From Nocardiopsis endophytica (GTDB lineage Bacteria; Actinomycetota; Actinomycetes; Streptosporangiales; Streptosporangiaceae), in NCBI RefSeq assembly GCF_027706725.1, contig NZ_JAQFWQ010000014.1, positions 23,000 through 86,999 on the forward strand: DNA of 64,000 nt, written 5' to 3'. Both the position numbers and the translations under genes were made by a program. How positions within the stretch are numbered: the stretch's first letter is position 1; each line of letters opens with the position of its first letter. Positions 33,909-43,288 of the stretch are shown in pieces. The notes below the pieces were generated by a model. It was not told the DNA's origin. It worked only from the letters and a program-made list of their open reading frames with translations, and searched no databases.

Positions 33909-34972
33909 GACTGGGCCTGCTCCAGCCTCTCGGTGGTGTCGGCGTCGATGAGGGCCTGCAGCACGCCGTCCAGCTCGCCGTCGAGGACCTGGTCGAGGTT
34001 GTAGGCCTTGTAGCCGACCCGGTGGTCGGAGATGCGGTTCTCCGGGAAATTGTAGGTGCGCACCCGCTCGGAGCGGTCCACGGTGCGGACCTGGCTCTTG
34101 CGCTCGGCGGCGGCCTCGGCGTCGGCGCTGGCCTGGGCCTCGGCGAACAGGCGGGCGCGCAGGATGCGCATGGCCTGCTCCTTGTTCTGCAGCTGGCTCT
34201 TCTCGTTCTGGCAGGAGACGACGATGCCGCTGGGCAGGTGGGTGATGCGCACGGCCGAGTCGGTGGTGTTGACGCTCTGCCCGCCCGGGCCCGAGGACCG
34301 GTACACGTCGATGCGCAGGTCGTTCTCGTTGACCTCGACCTCGATCTCCTCGGCCTCGGGCACCACGAGCACCCCGGCGGCCGAGGTGTGGATGCGGCCC
34401 TGGGACTCGGTGACCGGGACGCGCTGGACGCGGTGCACGCCGCCCTCGAACTTCAGGCGGGGCCACACGCCCTCGCCGGGCTCGGGGGTGCCCTTGTTCT
34501 TGAAGGCGATGGTGATGTCCTTGTACCCGCCCAGGTCCGAGGCGGTGGAGTCGATCACCTCGGTCCTCCAGCCGCGCTGCTCGGCGTAGCGCAGGTACAT
34601 GCGGACCAGGTCGCCGGCGAACAGCGCGGACTCCTCGCCGCCCTCCCCGGCCTTGACCTCCAGGATGACGTTCTTGTCGTCGGCGGGGTCGCGCGGGACG
34701 AGCAGCACGCGCAGGCGCTCGGTGAGGCGCTCGCGCTCGGCCTCCAGGCGCTCGGCCTCCTCGGCGAAGGAGCGGTCCTCGGCGGCGAGCTCGTGGGCCG
34801 CCTCCAGGTCGCTCTCCACCTGCTGCAGCTCGCGGTAGGCGGCGATGACGGGGGTGAGCTGGGAGTACCGCTTGCCCAGGGAGCGCGCGCGGCCCGGGTC
34901 GGCGTGCACGTCGGGGTCGGCGAGCTGCTGCTCCAGTTCGTAGTACTCGCCGAGGAGGTCGTCCAGCTTCAC
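33905..34972 (-). CDS. prfA: Peptide chain release factor 1
   Basis: Recognises UAA and UAG. The 355-residue protein has the anticodon-like PVT at 186-188 (RF1-type PxT) and the catalytic GGQ at 230-232 ([17 protein letters not shown]). The start at 34972 matches the family N-terminus ([17 protein letters not shown]). It is the PrmC substrate encoded immediately downstream. Confidence 0.96.
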   Translation of the reverse strand: MKLDDLLGEYYELEQQLADPDVHADPGRARSLGKRYSQLTPVIAAYRELQQVESDLEAAHELAAEDRSFAEEAERLEAERERLTERLRVLLVPRDPADDKNVILEVKAGEGGEESALFAGDLVRMYLRYAEQRGWRTEVIDSTASDLGGYKDITIAFKNKGTPEPGEGVWPRLKFEGGVHRVQRVPVTESQGRIHTSAAGVLVVPEAEEIEVEVNENDLRIDVYRSSGPGGQSVNTTDSAVRITHLPSGIVVSCQNEKSQLQNKEQAMRILRARLFAEAQASADAEAAAERKSQVRTVDRSERVRTYNFPENRISDHRVGYKAYNLDQVLDGELDGVLQALIDADTTERLEQAQS

Positions 34973-35015
34973 GTGTCGTCAGTCCCCATCGATAGCGCGG
35001 TCGGGTCTCAAGGCG

Positions 35016-35051
35016 CGGCGCCGGGACGCGCCGTCGCACGTCCCGGCGCCG
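35016..35051 (-). terminator. Terminator of rpmE
   Basis: Arms CGGCGCCGGGACG and CGTCCCGGCGCCG (13 bp perfect, 10-nt loop) lie 12 nt after the rpmE stop. They separate it from prfA on the same strand. Confidence 0.75.
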
Positions 35052-35063
35052 CTGCGGCTGGCG

Positions 35064-35273
35064 CTACTTGCGCTTGCCGAAGCGCTTCTCGAAGCGGGCG
35101 ACCCGGCCGCCGGTGTCCATGATCTTCTGCTTGCCCGTGTAGAACGGGTGGCAGGCGGAGCAGATGTCGGCGCGGATGGCGCCGTCGGTCTTGGTGCTGC
35201 GGGTGGTGAAGCTGTTCCCGCAGGTGCAGGTCACCTGGGTGACGACGTACTCGGGGTGGATATCGGCCTTCAC
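35064..35273 (-). CDS. rpmE: Ribosomal protein L31, zinc-binding type
   Basis: The 69-residue protein has the C+ zinc ribbon (CTCGNSF...[10 protein letters not shown]), so it is the zinc-containing paralogue that Zur-controlled Cys-less copies replace under zinc limitation. The GTG at 35273 has GAGGAGA upstream. It has its own terminator. Confidence 0.95.
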   Translation of the reverse strand: MKADIHPEYVVTQVTCTCGNSFTTRSTKTDGAIRADICSACHPFYTGKQKIMDTGGRVARFEKRFGKRK

Positions 35274-35406
35274 TGGGTCTCCTCGCTGTGTGCGGTCGCC
35301 GGACGCGCGCCGTGGAAGGAACGCTGGACACGGGTGCAGAGGTCTGCGGCGCGCGGGAACCGGTACCGCCTCTCGGTCTCTCATGCGGACCTGGCGTGCC
35401 CCTGCC

Positions 35407-35443
35407 CTGGGCAGAGGGGTTCCTTCCCCTACCAGTCTGCCAG
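35407..35443 (-). terminator. Probable terminator of serine hydrolase gene
   Basis: An outer stem CTGGGCAG/CTGCCAG encloses an inner AGGGG/CCCCT hairpin, 26 nt past the serine hydrolase stop on the minus strand. The stem is imperfect and the site also lies in the rpmE promoter region, so the call is moderate. Confidence 0.45.
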
Positions 35444-35468
35444 AGAGTGCAACAAGAACCGACCGGGA

Positions 35469-36740
35469 CTACTTCCCGCCGTCCTTGCCGCGGCCGGTGC
35501 CGGTGACGTCCTCGCTGGGGTAGTCGCCGGGGGTGGGCGAGGGGGACGGCTCGGAGGGGGCGCCCTCGGGGCACATGGCCATCTCGATCATGGCCCAGGC
35601 GGGCGGGTCGGGGTCCTCGCGGTAGCGGGCCTGGAAGACGGTCAGGTCGCGGTCCTCGGAGTGCACGGTCCAGGTGCGGTGGCCCGGGATGTTGCCGGGG
35701 TGCATCCACACCTGCGTCCCGCAGGACAGGGTGTAGGAGCGTGGACCCAGGGCGTATCCGTAGTCGCCGGTGTTGTAGGCCTGGACGGTGAGCATCTCCT
35801 CGAGCATGTCCTCGCCGAGCACCTCGCCGTCGAGCAGCGCGCGCCAGTAGGTGTTGATGTCGCTCACGGTGGAGACGACCTGCGCGGTGCCGTACCAGCG
35901 GGAGGTGTCGAAGGCGGTGACGTCCTCGGCGGTGCGCCCGCCGGCGCCGTCGGAGACCCAGGCGTAGCCGTGCATGGACGGGGCGGGCACACCGGTGTCG
36001 GTGGGGATGGAGGTGTCGGCCAGTTCCAGGGGGTCCAGGATGCGCGCCCGGACCTCGTCGCGGTAGGGGTTGCCGGTGACGGCCTCGATGACCAGGGCGG
36101 CCAGGACGTAGTTGGTGTTGGAGTACTCCACGTCGGTGCCGGGGGCGAACACCGGGTCGTGCTCGTTGGCGATCTCCACCAGCTCTTCGGGGCGCCAGGA
36201 CCGCCCGGGGTCGCTGCGCACGCTCGGCATGGCCTTGTTGTAGCTGTACAGCCCGCTGGTGTGGCTGAGCACCATGCGCAGGGTGATCCGGTCGCCGCCG
36301 TCGACCAGGCCGGGCAGCAGGTCCTCCATGGTGTCGTCGAGGCGGATCCTCTCCTCCTCGACGAGCTGGAGCACGGTGGCGGCGACGAACGGCTTGGAGA
36401 TGCTGGCCACGCGGAAGTGCGCCTGCGGGTCGACGGGGTCCTTGGAGGCCAGGTCGGCCACGCCGGCCACGCCGGTCCAGGAGTCGCTGCCGCCCTCGTT
36501 GTGCTCGACGTACTCGGCGACGGCGCCGCTGGCCGACCCCCCGGCCACGGTCTCGTTCAGCGCGCGCTGGAGGGCCAGCCGGCGCTCGTCGCTGATGCGC
36601 GGCGGGTCGGGGGGCGGGGACGAGGCCTCCGGCGCCGGGGCGTGGGCGTCAGAGCTCCACGGGGAGGCGACGAGCACGCCCCCGGCGGCCAGTGCGACCG
36701 CGCACACTCCCGCAGCGGCGGCCCATCTCTTCTTCTCCAT
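35469..36740 (-). CDS. Secreted S12-family serine hydrolase (beta-lactamase-like)
   Basis: The 423-residue protein has an N-terminal membrane/signal segment (6-28), a Pro/Ser-rich linker, and a class C beta-lactamase/DD-peptidase fold: SISK at 113-116 (Ser113, Lys116), YSN at 206-208 and a late HPGNIPG in place of the usual KTG. The fold fits a D-alanyl-D-alanine carboxypeptidase or esterase. The C-terminal tail is Pro/Ser/Asp-rich. The ATG at 36740 is chosen, although no clear ribosome-binding site is seen for it or for the ATG at 36758. It lies between core genes and the broken lactate permease. Confidence 0.87.
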   Translation of the reverse strand: MEKKRWAAAAGVCAVALAAGGVLVASPWSSDAHAPAPEASSPPPDPPRISDERRLALQRALNETVAGGSASGAVAEYVEHNEGGSDSWTGVAGVADLASKDPVDPQAHFRVASISKPFVAATVLQLVEEERIRLDDTMEDLLPGLVDGGDRITLRMVLSHTSGLYSYNKAMPSVRSDPGRSWRPEELVEIANEHDPVFAPGTDVEYSNTNYVLAALVIEAVTGNPYRDEVRARILDPLELADTSIPTDTGVPAPSMHGYAWVSDGAGGRTAEDVTAFDTSRWYGTAQVVSTVSDINTYWRALLDGEVLGEDMLEEMLTVQAYNTGDYGYALGPRSYTLSCGTQVWMHPGNIPGHRTWTVHSEDRDLTVFQARYREDPDPPAWAMIEMAMCPEGAPSEPSPSPTPGDYPSEDVTGTGRGKDGGK

Positions 36741-36803
36741 CGGGTGGCATGGAAGCACGGAACCGGGGTTTTGGCGAACCGCCGGGCGGGTAAGGATCCG
36801 GGG

Positions 36804-37178
36804 TTATCCCCCGCCCCCCGCGGCCGCGCGCGCCGCCGCCTCGGCCCGGTCCCGGCGGCGCAGCAGGACCACCACCGCGGCCAGCGCGAGCAGCAGCGCC
36901 GCCAGTTGGACGGCACCGGCGTTCACCCCCGCCCCGTAGGCGAAGAGGTAGGCCAGCGCGCCCGACGCGAGCAGATAGTACGTGAGCGGGATCACGCTCT
37001 GGCGGATGAGATCGCCCTCCCGCCCGGCCAGGCCGACGACCGCGGACGCGGCGACGACGTTGTGCACGGTGACCATGTTCCCGGCGGCGCCGCCGACCGC
37101 CTGCGCGGCCACCACGGTGGAGGGGGAGGCGCCGATCTGCTCGGCGGTGGAGAACTGGAACAGGCTGAACTTGGCTTC
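36804..37178 (-). pseudogene. lctP: L-lactate permease, C-terminal fragment
   Basis: The frame reads SLFQFSTAEQIGASPSTVVAA, then GNMVTVHNVVAASAVVGL and two hydrophobic helices, the C-terminal end of the LctP lactate/glycolate permease. It has no start codon of its own within the homologous part; the frame runs in from the TnpB element end. With the N-terminal fragment at 38460-38678 it accounts for only about 200 of the ~550 residues expected, so an internal deletion accompanied or followed insertion. Confidence 0.85.
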
Positions 37179-37203
37179 ATCTCCGCGCCTAAAAGCCGGA
37201 GAT
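37179..37203 (-). ncRNA. Right-end hairpin, candidate 3' part of the omega (re)RNA
   Basis: Seven-bp arms ATCTCCG and CGGAGAT with an 11-nt loop overlap the tnpB stop codon (37189-37191). In characterised TnpB systems the guide RNA spans the 3' end of tnpB and the element end, and the adjacent host sequence acts as guide. Here the guide would read into the permease fragment just below 37178. That an RNA is made is an inference. Confidence 0.45.
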
Positions 37204-38400
37204 TCCAGCGGTCACCCGCTGGAGTTCCTGCTTCACCGACGACCGCCCCGTCCGGGAGGACTCCCGTCGAGGTCTCACACCGTCTCCACAGGCCGATGCC
37301 GCCAGCCCGGCGGCCTTGATGTTGATCGCCGCATTCACGTCGCGGTCATGGACCGCACCGCACCCACAGCCCCATTCCCGAACGTCTACCGGCAGGCGCT
37401 CCCGGAGCGCCCCGCAGGCCGAGCACAGCCTTGTGGAGGGGAAGAACCGGTCGACGACGACCAGCTCCCGGCCGCGCCAGGCCGCCTTGTATTCCAGCAT
37501 GTTCCGCAGCATGCGCCAGGACGCATCGGAGATCGCGCGAGCCAGGCTTCGGTTCTTGACCATGTTGCGCACGGACAGGTCCTCGATCACGACCACTTGG
37601 TTTTCGCGGACGAGCCGAGTGGAGAGCTTGTGCAGGAAGTCCTTCCTGCGGTCGGAGATCCGGGCGTGCACCCGGGCCACCGCGCGGCGGGCTTTGGCCC
37701 GGTTGTTCGATCCCTTCTGCTTCCGGGACAGTTCTCGCTGGGCCCTGGCCAACCTGTTCCGGTCGCGCCGCTCATGTTTAGGGTTGGCGACCTTCTCCCC
37801 GGTGGAAAGGGTCACCAGCGAGGCCACCCCGGCGTCCAAGGCCACCGCCCGATCCGTCGGCGGCGCCGCCTCCGGGATATCGGTGCACAGCAGAGAGACG
37901 AACCAACGCCCGGCCGCATCACGCGAGACGGTCACCGTTGACGGTTCCGCGCCCTCGGGAAGCGGCCGAGACCACACAACGCGCAGCGATCCGGCCATCT
38001 TCGCCAAGTACAGCTCGCCGCCACGCATGCAGAACGCGCTGCGGGTGTACACCGCGGAGTCGCGCGTCTTCTTCTTGCACTTGAACCTGGGGTACCGGGC
38101 ACGCTTTGCGAAGAAGTTGGTAAATGCCGCCTGCAGGTGGCGCAGGGCCTGCTGCAGCGGCACCGAGGACACCTCGTTCAGAAAGGCCAGCTCCTCGGTG
38201 CGCTTCCAGGCGGTGAGCATCGCCGAGCTGGCGTTGTAGGTCACCCGCTCACCGCGCTGGCGCCAGGCCTCGCTTCGGGCAGCCAAGGCTTTGTTGTAAA
38301 CGAGCCGGACGCAGCCGAACGTGCGGCTTAGCTCAGCCGCCTGTTCGGGAGTGGGGTAAAAGCGGTACTTGAACGCCCGCTTCACTCTCCGGCTCGACAT
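37189..38400 (-). CDS. tnpB: TnpB RNA-guided endonuclease
   Basis: The 403-residue protein starts SSRRVKRAFKYRFYPTPEQ and has a complete RuvC-like site: Asp189 (AVALDAGV), Glu273 (VVVIEDLSVRNM) and Asp352/Asp354 (VHDRDVNAAINI). The zinc finger is Cys326, Cys329, Cys345, Cys347; the last pair is CxC rather than CxxC. The N-terminal helix-turn-helix and the basic middle region are present. TnpB cuts DNA under an element-encoded guide and helps the element persist. No frameshift or stop is seen, so it may be active. The ATG at 38400 is used; GTG at 38406 is also possible. Confidence 0.93.
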   Translation of the reverse strand: MSSRRVKRAFKYRFYPTPEQAAELSRTFGCVRLVYNKALAARSEAWRQRGERVTYNASSAMLTAWKRTEELAFLNEVSSVPLQQALRHLQAAFTNFFAKRARYPRFKCKKKTRDSAVYTRSAFCMRGGELYLAKMAGSLRVVWSRPLPEGAEPSTVTVSRDAAGRWFVSLLCTDIPEAAPPTDRAVALDAGVASLVTLSTGEKVANPKHERRDRNRLARAQRELSRKQKGSNNRAKARRAVARVHARISDRRKDFLHKLSTRLVRENQVVVIEDLSVRNMVKNRSLARAISDASWRMLRNMLEYKAAWRGRELVVVDRFFPSTRLCSACGALRERLPVDVREWGCGCGAVHDRDVNAAINIKAAGLAASACGDGVRPRRESSRTGRSSVKQELQRVTAGISGF

Positions 38401-38459
38401 GGTCACAATTTAGCGCACCTGCATACAGGGGTACCACTGTTTGCTGATATTCCCCGAAT

Positions 38460-38678
38460 GACGATGTAGAGGAGTCCGGCGGCCAGGATCAGGCCCTGGG
38501 CGCTGGAGGCGGCGATGACCGTCCAGTCCACGTCCCAGACGCCGGCGGCGACGGCCACGACCACCGCGTACCCGGCGGGCATGGCGTACTTGGCGGGCCA
38601 GCGCAGGCCGACCAGCAGGATGCCGACGGTCAGAACGGGGGCCAGGGCGAAGAGGCTGAGCAGGGCGAGGTCGTCCAT
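38460..38678 (-). pseudogene. lctP: L-lactate permease, N-terminal fragment
   Basis: The 73 residues beginning MDDLALLSLFALAPVLTVG match the start of LctP (two membrane helices, LRWPAKYAMPAGYAV, GLILAAGLLYIV). The homology stops at the TnpB element border. The ATG at 38678 has GGGAG 8 nt upstream, so the original start and ribosome-binding site survive. A GTGTATACGGTGTAC sequence about 30 bp further upstream may be the old promoter or operator. Confidence 0.87.
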
Positions 38679-38778
38679 CCAGGCAACTCCCGGGGGGAAT
38701 GGAGTACACCGTATACACGAGCTGGGAGGATGCTAAGCCCGGCGTGTGGGCCCCGTAAAGGCACCGGAGGACGCGAAA

Positions 38779-38806
38779 GCGGCCCTCCCCGCACGGGAAG
38801 GGCCGC
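38779..38806 (-). terminator. Terminator of rho
   Basis: A near-perfect stem GCGGCCCTCCC / GGGAAGGGCCGC lies 14 nt after the rho stop, followed on the minus strand by CTTTCGCG. Confidence 0.7.
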
Positions 38807-38819
38807 CGCGGCGCTCGGG

Positions 38820-40775
38820 CTAGTCGCCCCCGGGGCTGGTCTTCTGCACCTGCATCAGGAACTCGGCGTTGCTCTTGCTGTCCTTCATCTTGTCCAGGAG
38901 CAGCTCGACCGCCTGCTGGGTGTCCAGCGCGTGCAGCACCCGGCGGAGCTTCCAGATGATGGACAGCTCCTCCTGGGACATGAGGATCTCCTCCTTGCGG
39001 GTGGAGGAGGCGTCCACGTCCACGGCCGGGAAGATGCGCTTGTCGGCCAGCGACCGGTTGAGCTTGAGCTCCATGTTGCCGGTGCCCTTGAACTCCTCGA
39101 AGATGACCTCGTCCATCCGCGAGCCGGTCTCCACCAGCGCGGTGGCCAGGATCGTCAGCGAGCCGCCGTTCTCGATGTTGCGGGCGGCGCCGAAGAACCG
39201 CTTGGGCGGGTACAGCGCGGTGGAGTCCACACCGCCGGAGAGGATGCGCCCGCTGGCCGGGGCGGCCAGGTTGTAGGCGCGGCCCAGGCGGGTGATGGAG
39301 TCCAGCAGCACGACCACGTCCAGGCCCATCTCCACCAGGCGCTTGGCGCGCTCGATGGACAGCTCGGCCACGGTGGTGTGGTCCTCGGCCGGGCGGTCGA
39401 AGGTGGAGTGGATGACCTCCCCCTTGACCGTGCGCTGCATGTCGGTGACCTCTTCGGGCCGCTCGTCGACGAGGACGACCATGAGGTGGCACTCGGGGTT
39501 GTTCTCGGTGATCGCGTTGGCGATGGACTGCAGCACCATCGTCTTGCCCGCCTTGGGCGGGGAGACGATCAGCCCGCGCTGCCCCTTGCCGATCGGCGCG
39601 ACCAGGTCGATGATCCGCGTGGTCAGCACGTTGGGCTCGGTCTCCAGGCGGAGCCGGTCCTGCGGGTACAGCGGCACCAGCTTGGAGAACTCGGGGCGGT
39701 TGCGGGCCTGGTCGGGCGCCATCCCGTTGATGGTGTCCAGGCGCACCAGCGCGTTGAACTTCTCGCGGCGCTCGCCCTCGCGGGGCTGGCGCACCGCGCC
39801 GGTGATCGCATCGCCCTTGCGCAGGCCGTACTTGCGCACCTGGGCCAGCGAGACGTAGACGTCGTTGGGCCCGGGCAGGTAGCCGGTGGTGCGCACGAAC
39901 GCGTAGTTGTCCAGGATGTCGAGGATCCCGGCCACCGGCAGCAGGACGTCGTCCTCGCTGATCACCGGCTCGGTGTCCTGGCGGTCGCGGCCGCGGCGGT
40001 CGCGCCGGTCCCGGCGGCGCCCGCGGCGGCGCCCGCCGCCGGAGTCGTCGTCGGCGCCCTGCCGGCCGCCCTGGCCGCCGGAGCCGCCGTGCTGCTGGCC
40101 GCCGTCGCCGTGGCCCTCGGCGGGGCCGTCCTCGCGTCCGCCCCGGTTGCGGCGGTTGCGCTGGCGCTCGCGGCCCTGCTTGCGGCCCTCGCCGCCGTCG
40201 GAGCCGCTCTTCTGGGAGGTGCTGGAGGTCTTCACACTGCTCGCGGAGGTCGGGGTCTCGGTCGCTTCCGCGGCCGCCGGGGCCTGCTCGGCCTCGTCGG
40301 AGCGGCGCCGCGCCGAGCGGCGGCCGCGGCCCGCGGTGTCCTTGTCGGCCTTGGGGCCGTCCTGCTCGGTGCTCTTGTCGGCGCCGCCCTTGTCGGCGCC
40401 CTTGCCGCCGCCCCCGGCGGCCCGGCCCTTCTTGGCGGACCCCCCGGCGGAGCCCTTCTCCGGGGCCTCCTTCGGCGCGTCCTTCCGGTCGGCCTGGGGG
40501 GTGGCCACCGGGCCGCCCTGCTTGGCCTCGATGGCGGCGATGACGTCGTTCTTGCGCATCCGCCCCGTGCCGGTGATGCCCAGGCTCGACGCGAGCCGCT
40601 GGAGCTCGGTGAGCTTGAGCGCCGACAGCCCGGTGGCGCCGGAGCCGGCCCGGGACCGGGCCGGGGCGCTCTTGGCGGCGCGCGCCGCGCCGTCGCCGGC
40701 GTCCGCAGCGGGCGCGGTGGATTCGTCGTTGGTGCTGACCGCCGCGTCCGTGTGGAGTTCGGTGGTGTCGCTCAC
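38820..40775 (-). CDS. rho: Transcription termination factor Rho with actinobacterial insertion
   Basis: The 651-residue RNA-dependent ATPase releases transcripts. Rho_N lies near 65-105 (LKLTELQRLASSLGITGTG). A disordered R/G/D/K-rich insertion of about 160 residues follows (RGGREDG, GGGRRRGRRRDRRDRRGRD). The cold-shock RNA-binding domain (DILDNYAFVRTTGYLPG) and the ATPase with P-loop SPPKAGKT and LLDSITRLGRAYN complete it. The GTG at 40775 with GGAAGGAC upstream is chosen; the longer frame is leader sequence. The gene is flanked by its terminator and a ~380-bp leader. Confidence 0.94.
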   Translation of the reverse strand: MSDTTELHTDAAVSTNDESTAPAADAGDGAARAAKSAPARSRAGSGATGLSALKLTELQRLASSLGITGTGRMRKNDVIAAIEAKQGGPVATPQADRKDAPKEAPEKGSAGGSAKKGRAAGGGGKGADKGGADKSTEQDGPKADKDTAGRGRRSARRRSDEAEQAPAAAEATETPTSASSVKTSSTSQKSGSDGGEGRKQGRERQRNRRNRGGREDGPAEGHGDGGQQHGGSGGQGGRQGADDDSGGGRRRGRRRDRRDRRGRDRQDTEPVISEDDVLLPVAGILDILDNYAFVRTTGYLPGPNDVYVSLAQVRKYGLRKGDAITGAVRQPREGERREKFNALVRLDTINGMAPDQARNRPEFSKLVPLYPQDRLRLETEPNVLTTRIIDLVAPIGKGQRGLIVSPPKAGKTMVLQSIANAITENNPECHLMVVLVDERPEEVTDMQRTVKGEVIHSTFDRPAEDHTTVAELSIERAKRLVEMGLDVVVLLDSITRLGRAYNLAAPASGRILSGGVDSTALYPPKRFFGAARNIENGGSLTILATALVETGSRMDEVIFEEFKGTGNMELKLNRSLADKRIFPAVDVDASSTRKEEILMSQEELSIIWKLRRVLHALDTQQAVELLLDKMKDSKSNAEFLMQVQKTSPGGD

Positions 40776-41158
40776 TAAGGGTCCTTCCCAAGGAGCGGGC
40801 TCGTGCCGTTGTCTTGTCATGAACGGCCGGCCCGGTGGTGCGAACCGGCGGGGGCCGGGTCGGGCGTGCCCCACGTGGTTGTCGGGAACCGTCGGTCGGC
40901 GCCCTTACCCAATCGCGGCGGGCTCTGGGTACAGCCAGACGTCGGGGCGGTGAACTCGATGGATCGTCCCGCGGACCGTTCTGTCGCTCTCGCCGGGCGA
41001 GGACGGCGCCTCGGTGGGATGGGCGGGGCCGCGGGGGCGACGTGAGCTCGACACGGGGGCCGGGCCGCGCGACGCGGAGGTCCCTGTGGCGGATGAGCAC
41101 ACGCCCCGCAACGGGGCATCTGGTGCTACGACCAGCCTAACATCACCGGAGCCCAAGG
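40776..41158 (-). promoter_or_regulatory. 383-bp rho leader/promoter region
   Basis: No convincing gene is present. On the minus strand a TAGGCT near 41136-41141 could be a -10 box, which would give rho a ~360-nt leader containing a CCCCG-CAA-CGGGG hairpin (about 41105-41117). Long leaders of rho genes are often used for autogenous termination; applying that here is an inference. Confidence 0.4.
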
Positions 41159-42154
41159 CTATTCCTCGACACTGGTCAATGAACGGGGAGAACTGATCCG
41201 CACCCCAGCCGGATCGATTGCTAAGGGGCGTATGTGCCAACCCGTACCCGTTCGGGCGTGAATCGAATCAACCGCATCCCGATGGATTTGCCCGGCATCG
41301 CCCGCCACTGGGGCGTTTCGGGCACCGGTGCCCCCATCGGCGGCGAGCACCAGCACGGTGGGCCCCGCGCCGGACACCACCGCGGGCAGGCCGTCCCGTC
41401 CGCGCAGGTCGGCGGCCAGGCGGGCGCTGTCGGGCATGGCGGCGGCGCGGTAGCGCTCGTGCAGGCGGTCCTCGGTCGCCTCCAGGAGCAGCTCGGGGTG
41501 GCCGGAAACGGCCGCGGTGAGCAGCGCCGCCCGGCCCGCGGTGAACGCGGCGTCGGCGTGCGGCACCTCGGCGGGCAGCAGCCCGCGCGCGGCCTCGGTG
41601 GACAGCTCGGCGTCGGGGACGCACACCACCGGCCGCAGCCGGGGGTCGGGCTCCAGGCGCAGCGCCCGCCAGGCGCCGCGCCCGCCCCAGGACAGGGTGA
41701 ACCCGCCGTACACGCAGGGGGCCACGTTGTCGGGGTGGCCCTCGATGTCGGCGGCGGTGCCGAACACCCAGTCCCGGTCGACGTCCCCGCCGGGGCCCAC
41801 ACGCCGCATCAGGGCGGCGGCGGCCGCCACCCCGGCGGTGATCGCCGAGGCCGACGAGCCCAGGCCGCGCCCGTGCGGCACGGCGTTGCGGCAGCGCAGC
41901 TCCACGCCCGGGGGCCGCTCCCCCGCGGCCTCGTAGGCGGCGCGGAAGGCGCGGGCGACGAGGTGGTCGGGGCCCTCGGGCACCGTCCCGGCGCCCTCGC
42001 CCTCGACCGCCACGCGCACCCGCCCGTCGTCGCGGACCCTCGCCTCCACCTCGTCGTGCAGGTCCAGGGCCAGACCCATGGCGTCGAACCCGGGCCCCAG
42101 GTTCGCGCTGGTGGCCGGGGTGCGCACGCGCACCCCGGCGGGCGCGGCGCTCAC
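41159..42154 (-). CDS. thrB: Homoserine kinase
   Basis: Phosphorylates homoserine in threonine synthesis. The 331-residue GHMP kinase has [19 protein letters not shown] at the N-terminus, the ATP loop [16 protein letters not shown], and [12 protein letters not shown] at the C-terminal GHMP motif. The GTG at 42154 overlaps the thrC stop as GTGA. The C-terminus, [13 protein letters not shown], runs slightly beyond the usual family end. Confidence 0.95.
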   Translation of the reverse strand: MSAAPAGVRVRTPATSANLGPGFDAMGLALDLHDEVEARVRDDGRVRVAVEGEGAGTVPEGPDHLVARAFRAAYEAAGERPPGVELRCRNAVPHGRGLGSSASAITAGVAAAAALMRRVGPGGDVDRDWVFGTAADIEGHPDNVAPCVYGGFTLSWGGRGAWRALRLEPDPRLRPVVCVPDAELSTEAARGLLPAEVPHADAAFTAGRAALLTAAVSGHPELLLEATEDRLHERYRAAAMPDSARLAADLRGRDGLPAVVSGAGPTVLVLAADGGTGARNAPVAGDAGQIHRDAVDSIHARTGTGWHIRPLAIDPAGVRISSPRSLTSVEE

Positions 42155-43215
42155 GCCAGGCCCAGGGCGCCCGCGGCGGCGCGGGCGTCCACCGGGACCG
42201 TGGTCGCCGACGAGGCCCCGGCCAGGGCCCAGTCGGGGTCCTTCAGGCCGTTCCCGGTCACCGTGCAGACCACCCGGGAGCCGGGCTCGACCAGCCCGGC
42301 CTCGGCGCTCTGCAGCAGCCCCGCGACACTGGCGGCCGAGGCCAGCTCCACGAAGACGCCCTCCTCGGCGGCGAGCATCCGGTAGGCGGCCAGGATCTGC
42401 CGGTCGGTGACCGAGTCGATGGCGCCGCCGGACTCGTCCCGCGCCTGCTCGGCGGTGCGCCAGGAGGCGGGGTTGCCGATGCGGATCGCGGTGGCGATGG
42501 TGCGCGGGGAGCGCACCGGCTCGCCGCCGACGATGGGCGCGGCGCCGCTGGCCTGGAAGCCGAGCATGCGCGGGGTGCGGGTGGCCGGGCCGTCGTCGGC
42601 GAACTCCCGGTAGCCCATCCAGTAGGCGGTGATGTTCCCGGCGTTGCCCACCGGCAGGCAGTGCACGTCGGGGGCGTCGCCCAGGGCGTCGACCACCTCG
42701 AAGGCGGCGGTCTTCTGGCCCTGCAGCCGGTAGGGGTTGACCGAGTTGACCAGCGCCACCGGGTAGTCGACCGACAGCTTGCGGGCCAGCTCCAGGCAGT
42801 CGTCGAAGTTGCCGTCGACCTGCAGCAGCTTGGCGCCGTGCACGAGCGCCTGGGCGAGCTTGCCCATGGCGATCTTGCCCTGGGGCACCAGCACCGCGCA
42901 CGTCATGCCGGCGCGCACCGCGTAGGCGGCGGCGCTGGCGCTGGTGTTGCCGGTGGAGGCGCAGATGACCGCCTTCGCGCCGTCCTCGGCGGCCTTGCTG
43001 ATGGCCATCGTCATACCGCGGTCCTTGAAGGAGCCGGTGGGGTTGAGGCCCTCCACCTTCAGGAAGACCTCGCATCCGGTCAGCTCCGACACCCGCCGCG
43101 CCGGTACCAGCGGGGTGCCGCCCTCCTGGAGGGTGACCACCGGGGTGTTCGCCGTGACGGGGAGGCGGTCGCGGTACTCCTCGACCACCCCGCGCCACGC
43201 CCGTGCCATGCTCAC
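42151..43215 (-). CDS. thrC: Threonine synthase
   Basis: PLP enzyme converting O-phosphohomoserine to threonine. The 354-residue protein has Lys64 as Schiff base ([13 protein letters not shown]), the phosphate-binding [14 protein letters not shown] and [15 protein letters not shown]. The GTG at 43215, with GAGAGG 8 nt upstream, or the ATG at 43209 starts it. It is co-directional with hom and thrB. Confidence 0.95.
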   Translation of the reverse strand: MSMARAWRGVVEEYRDRLPVTANTPVVTLQEGGTPLVPARRVSELTGCEVFLKVEGLNPTGSFKDRGMTMAISKAAEDGAKAVICASTGNTSASAAAYAVRAGMTCAVLVPQGKIAMGKLAQALVHGAKLLQVDGNFDDCLELARKLSVDYPVALVNSVNPYRLQGQKTAAFEVVDALGDAPDVHCLPVGNAGNITAYWMGYREFADDGPATRTPRMLGFQASGAAPIVGGEPVRSPRTIATAIRIGNPASWRTAEQARDESGGAIDSVTDRQILAAYRMLAAEEGVFVELASAASVAGLLQSAEAGLVEPGSRVVCTVTGNGLKDPDWALAGASSATTVPVDARAAAGALGLA

Positions 43216-43288
43216 GACAGGGACCTCTCGCGATCAGAAGTGATTGATCAGAAGTGATTCGGAAAACGCGGGAACCCGCGCCAGCAGT

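Larger units (their letters stand above)
37175..38460 (-). mobile_element. TnpB-only IS200/IS605-type (IS1341-like) element
   Basis: The segment contains one gene, tnpB, and no tnpA. The tnpB-downstream end has a hairpin ATCTCCG-N11-CGGAGAT (37179-37203) that overlaps the tnpB stop, as is typical for these elements. The upstream end carries an imperfect palindrome ACAGGGGTACCACTGT (38425-38440). Both flanks are lactate permease fragments in the same orientation. Exact borders are estimated from where permease homology stops; no target duplication is expected in this family. Confidence 0.8.
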
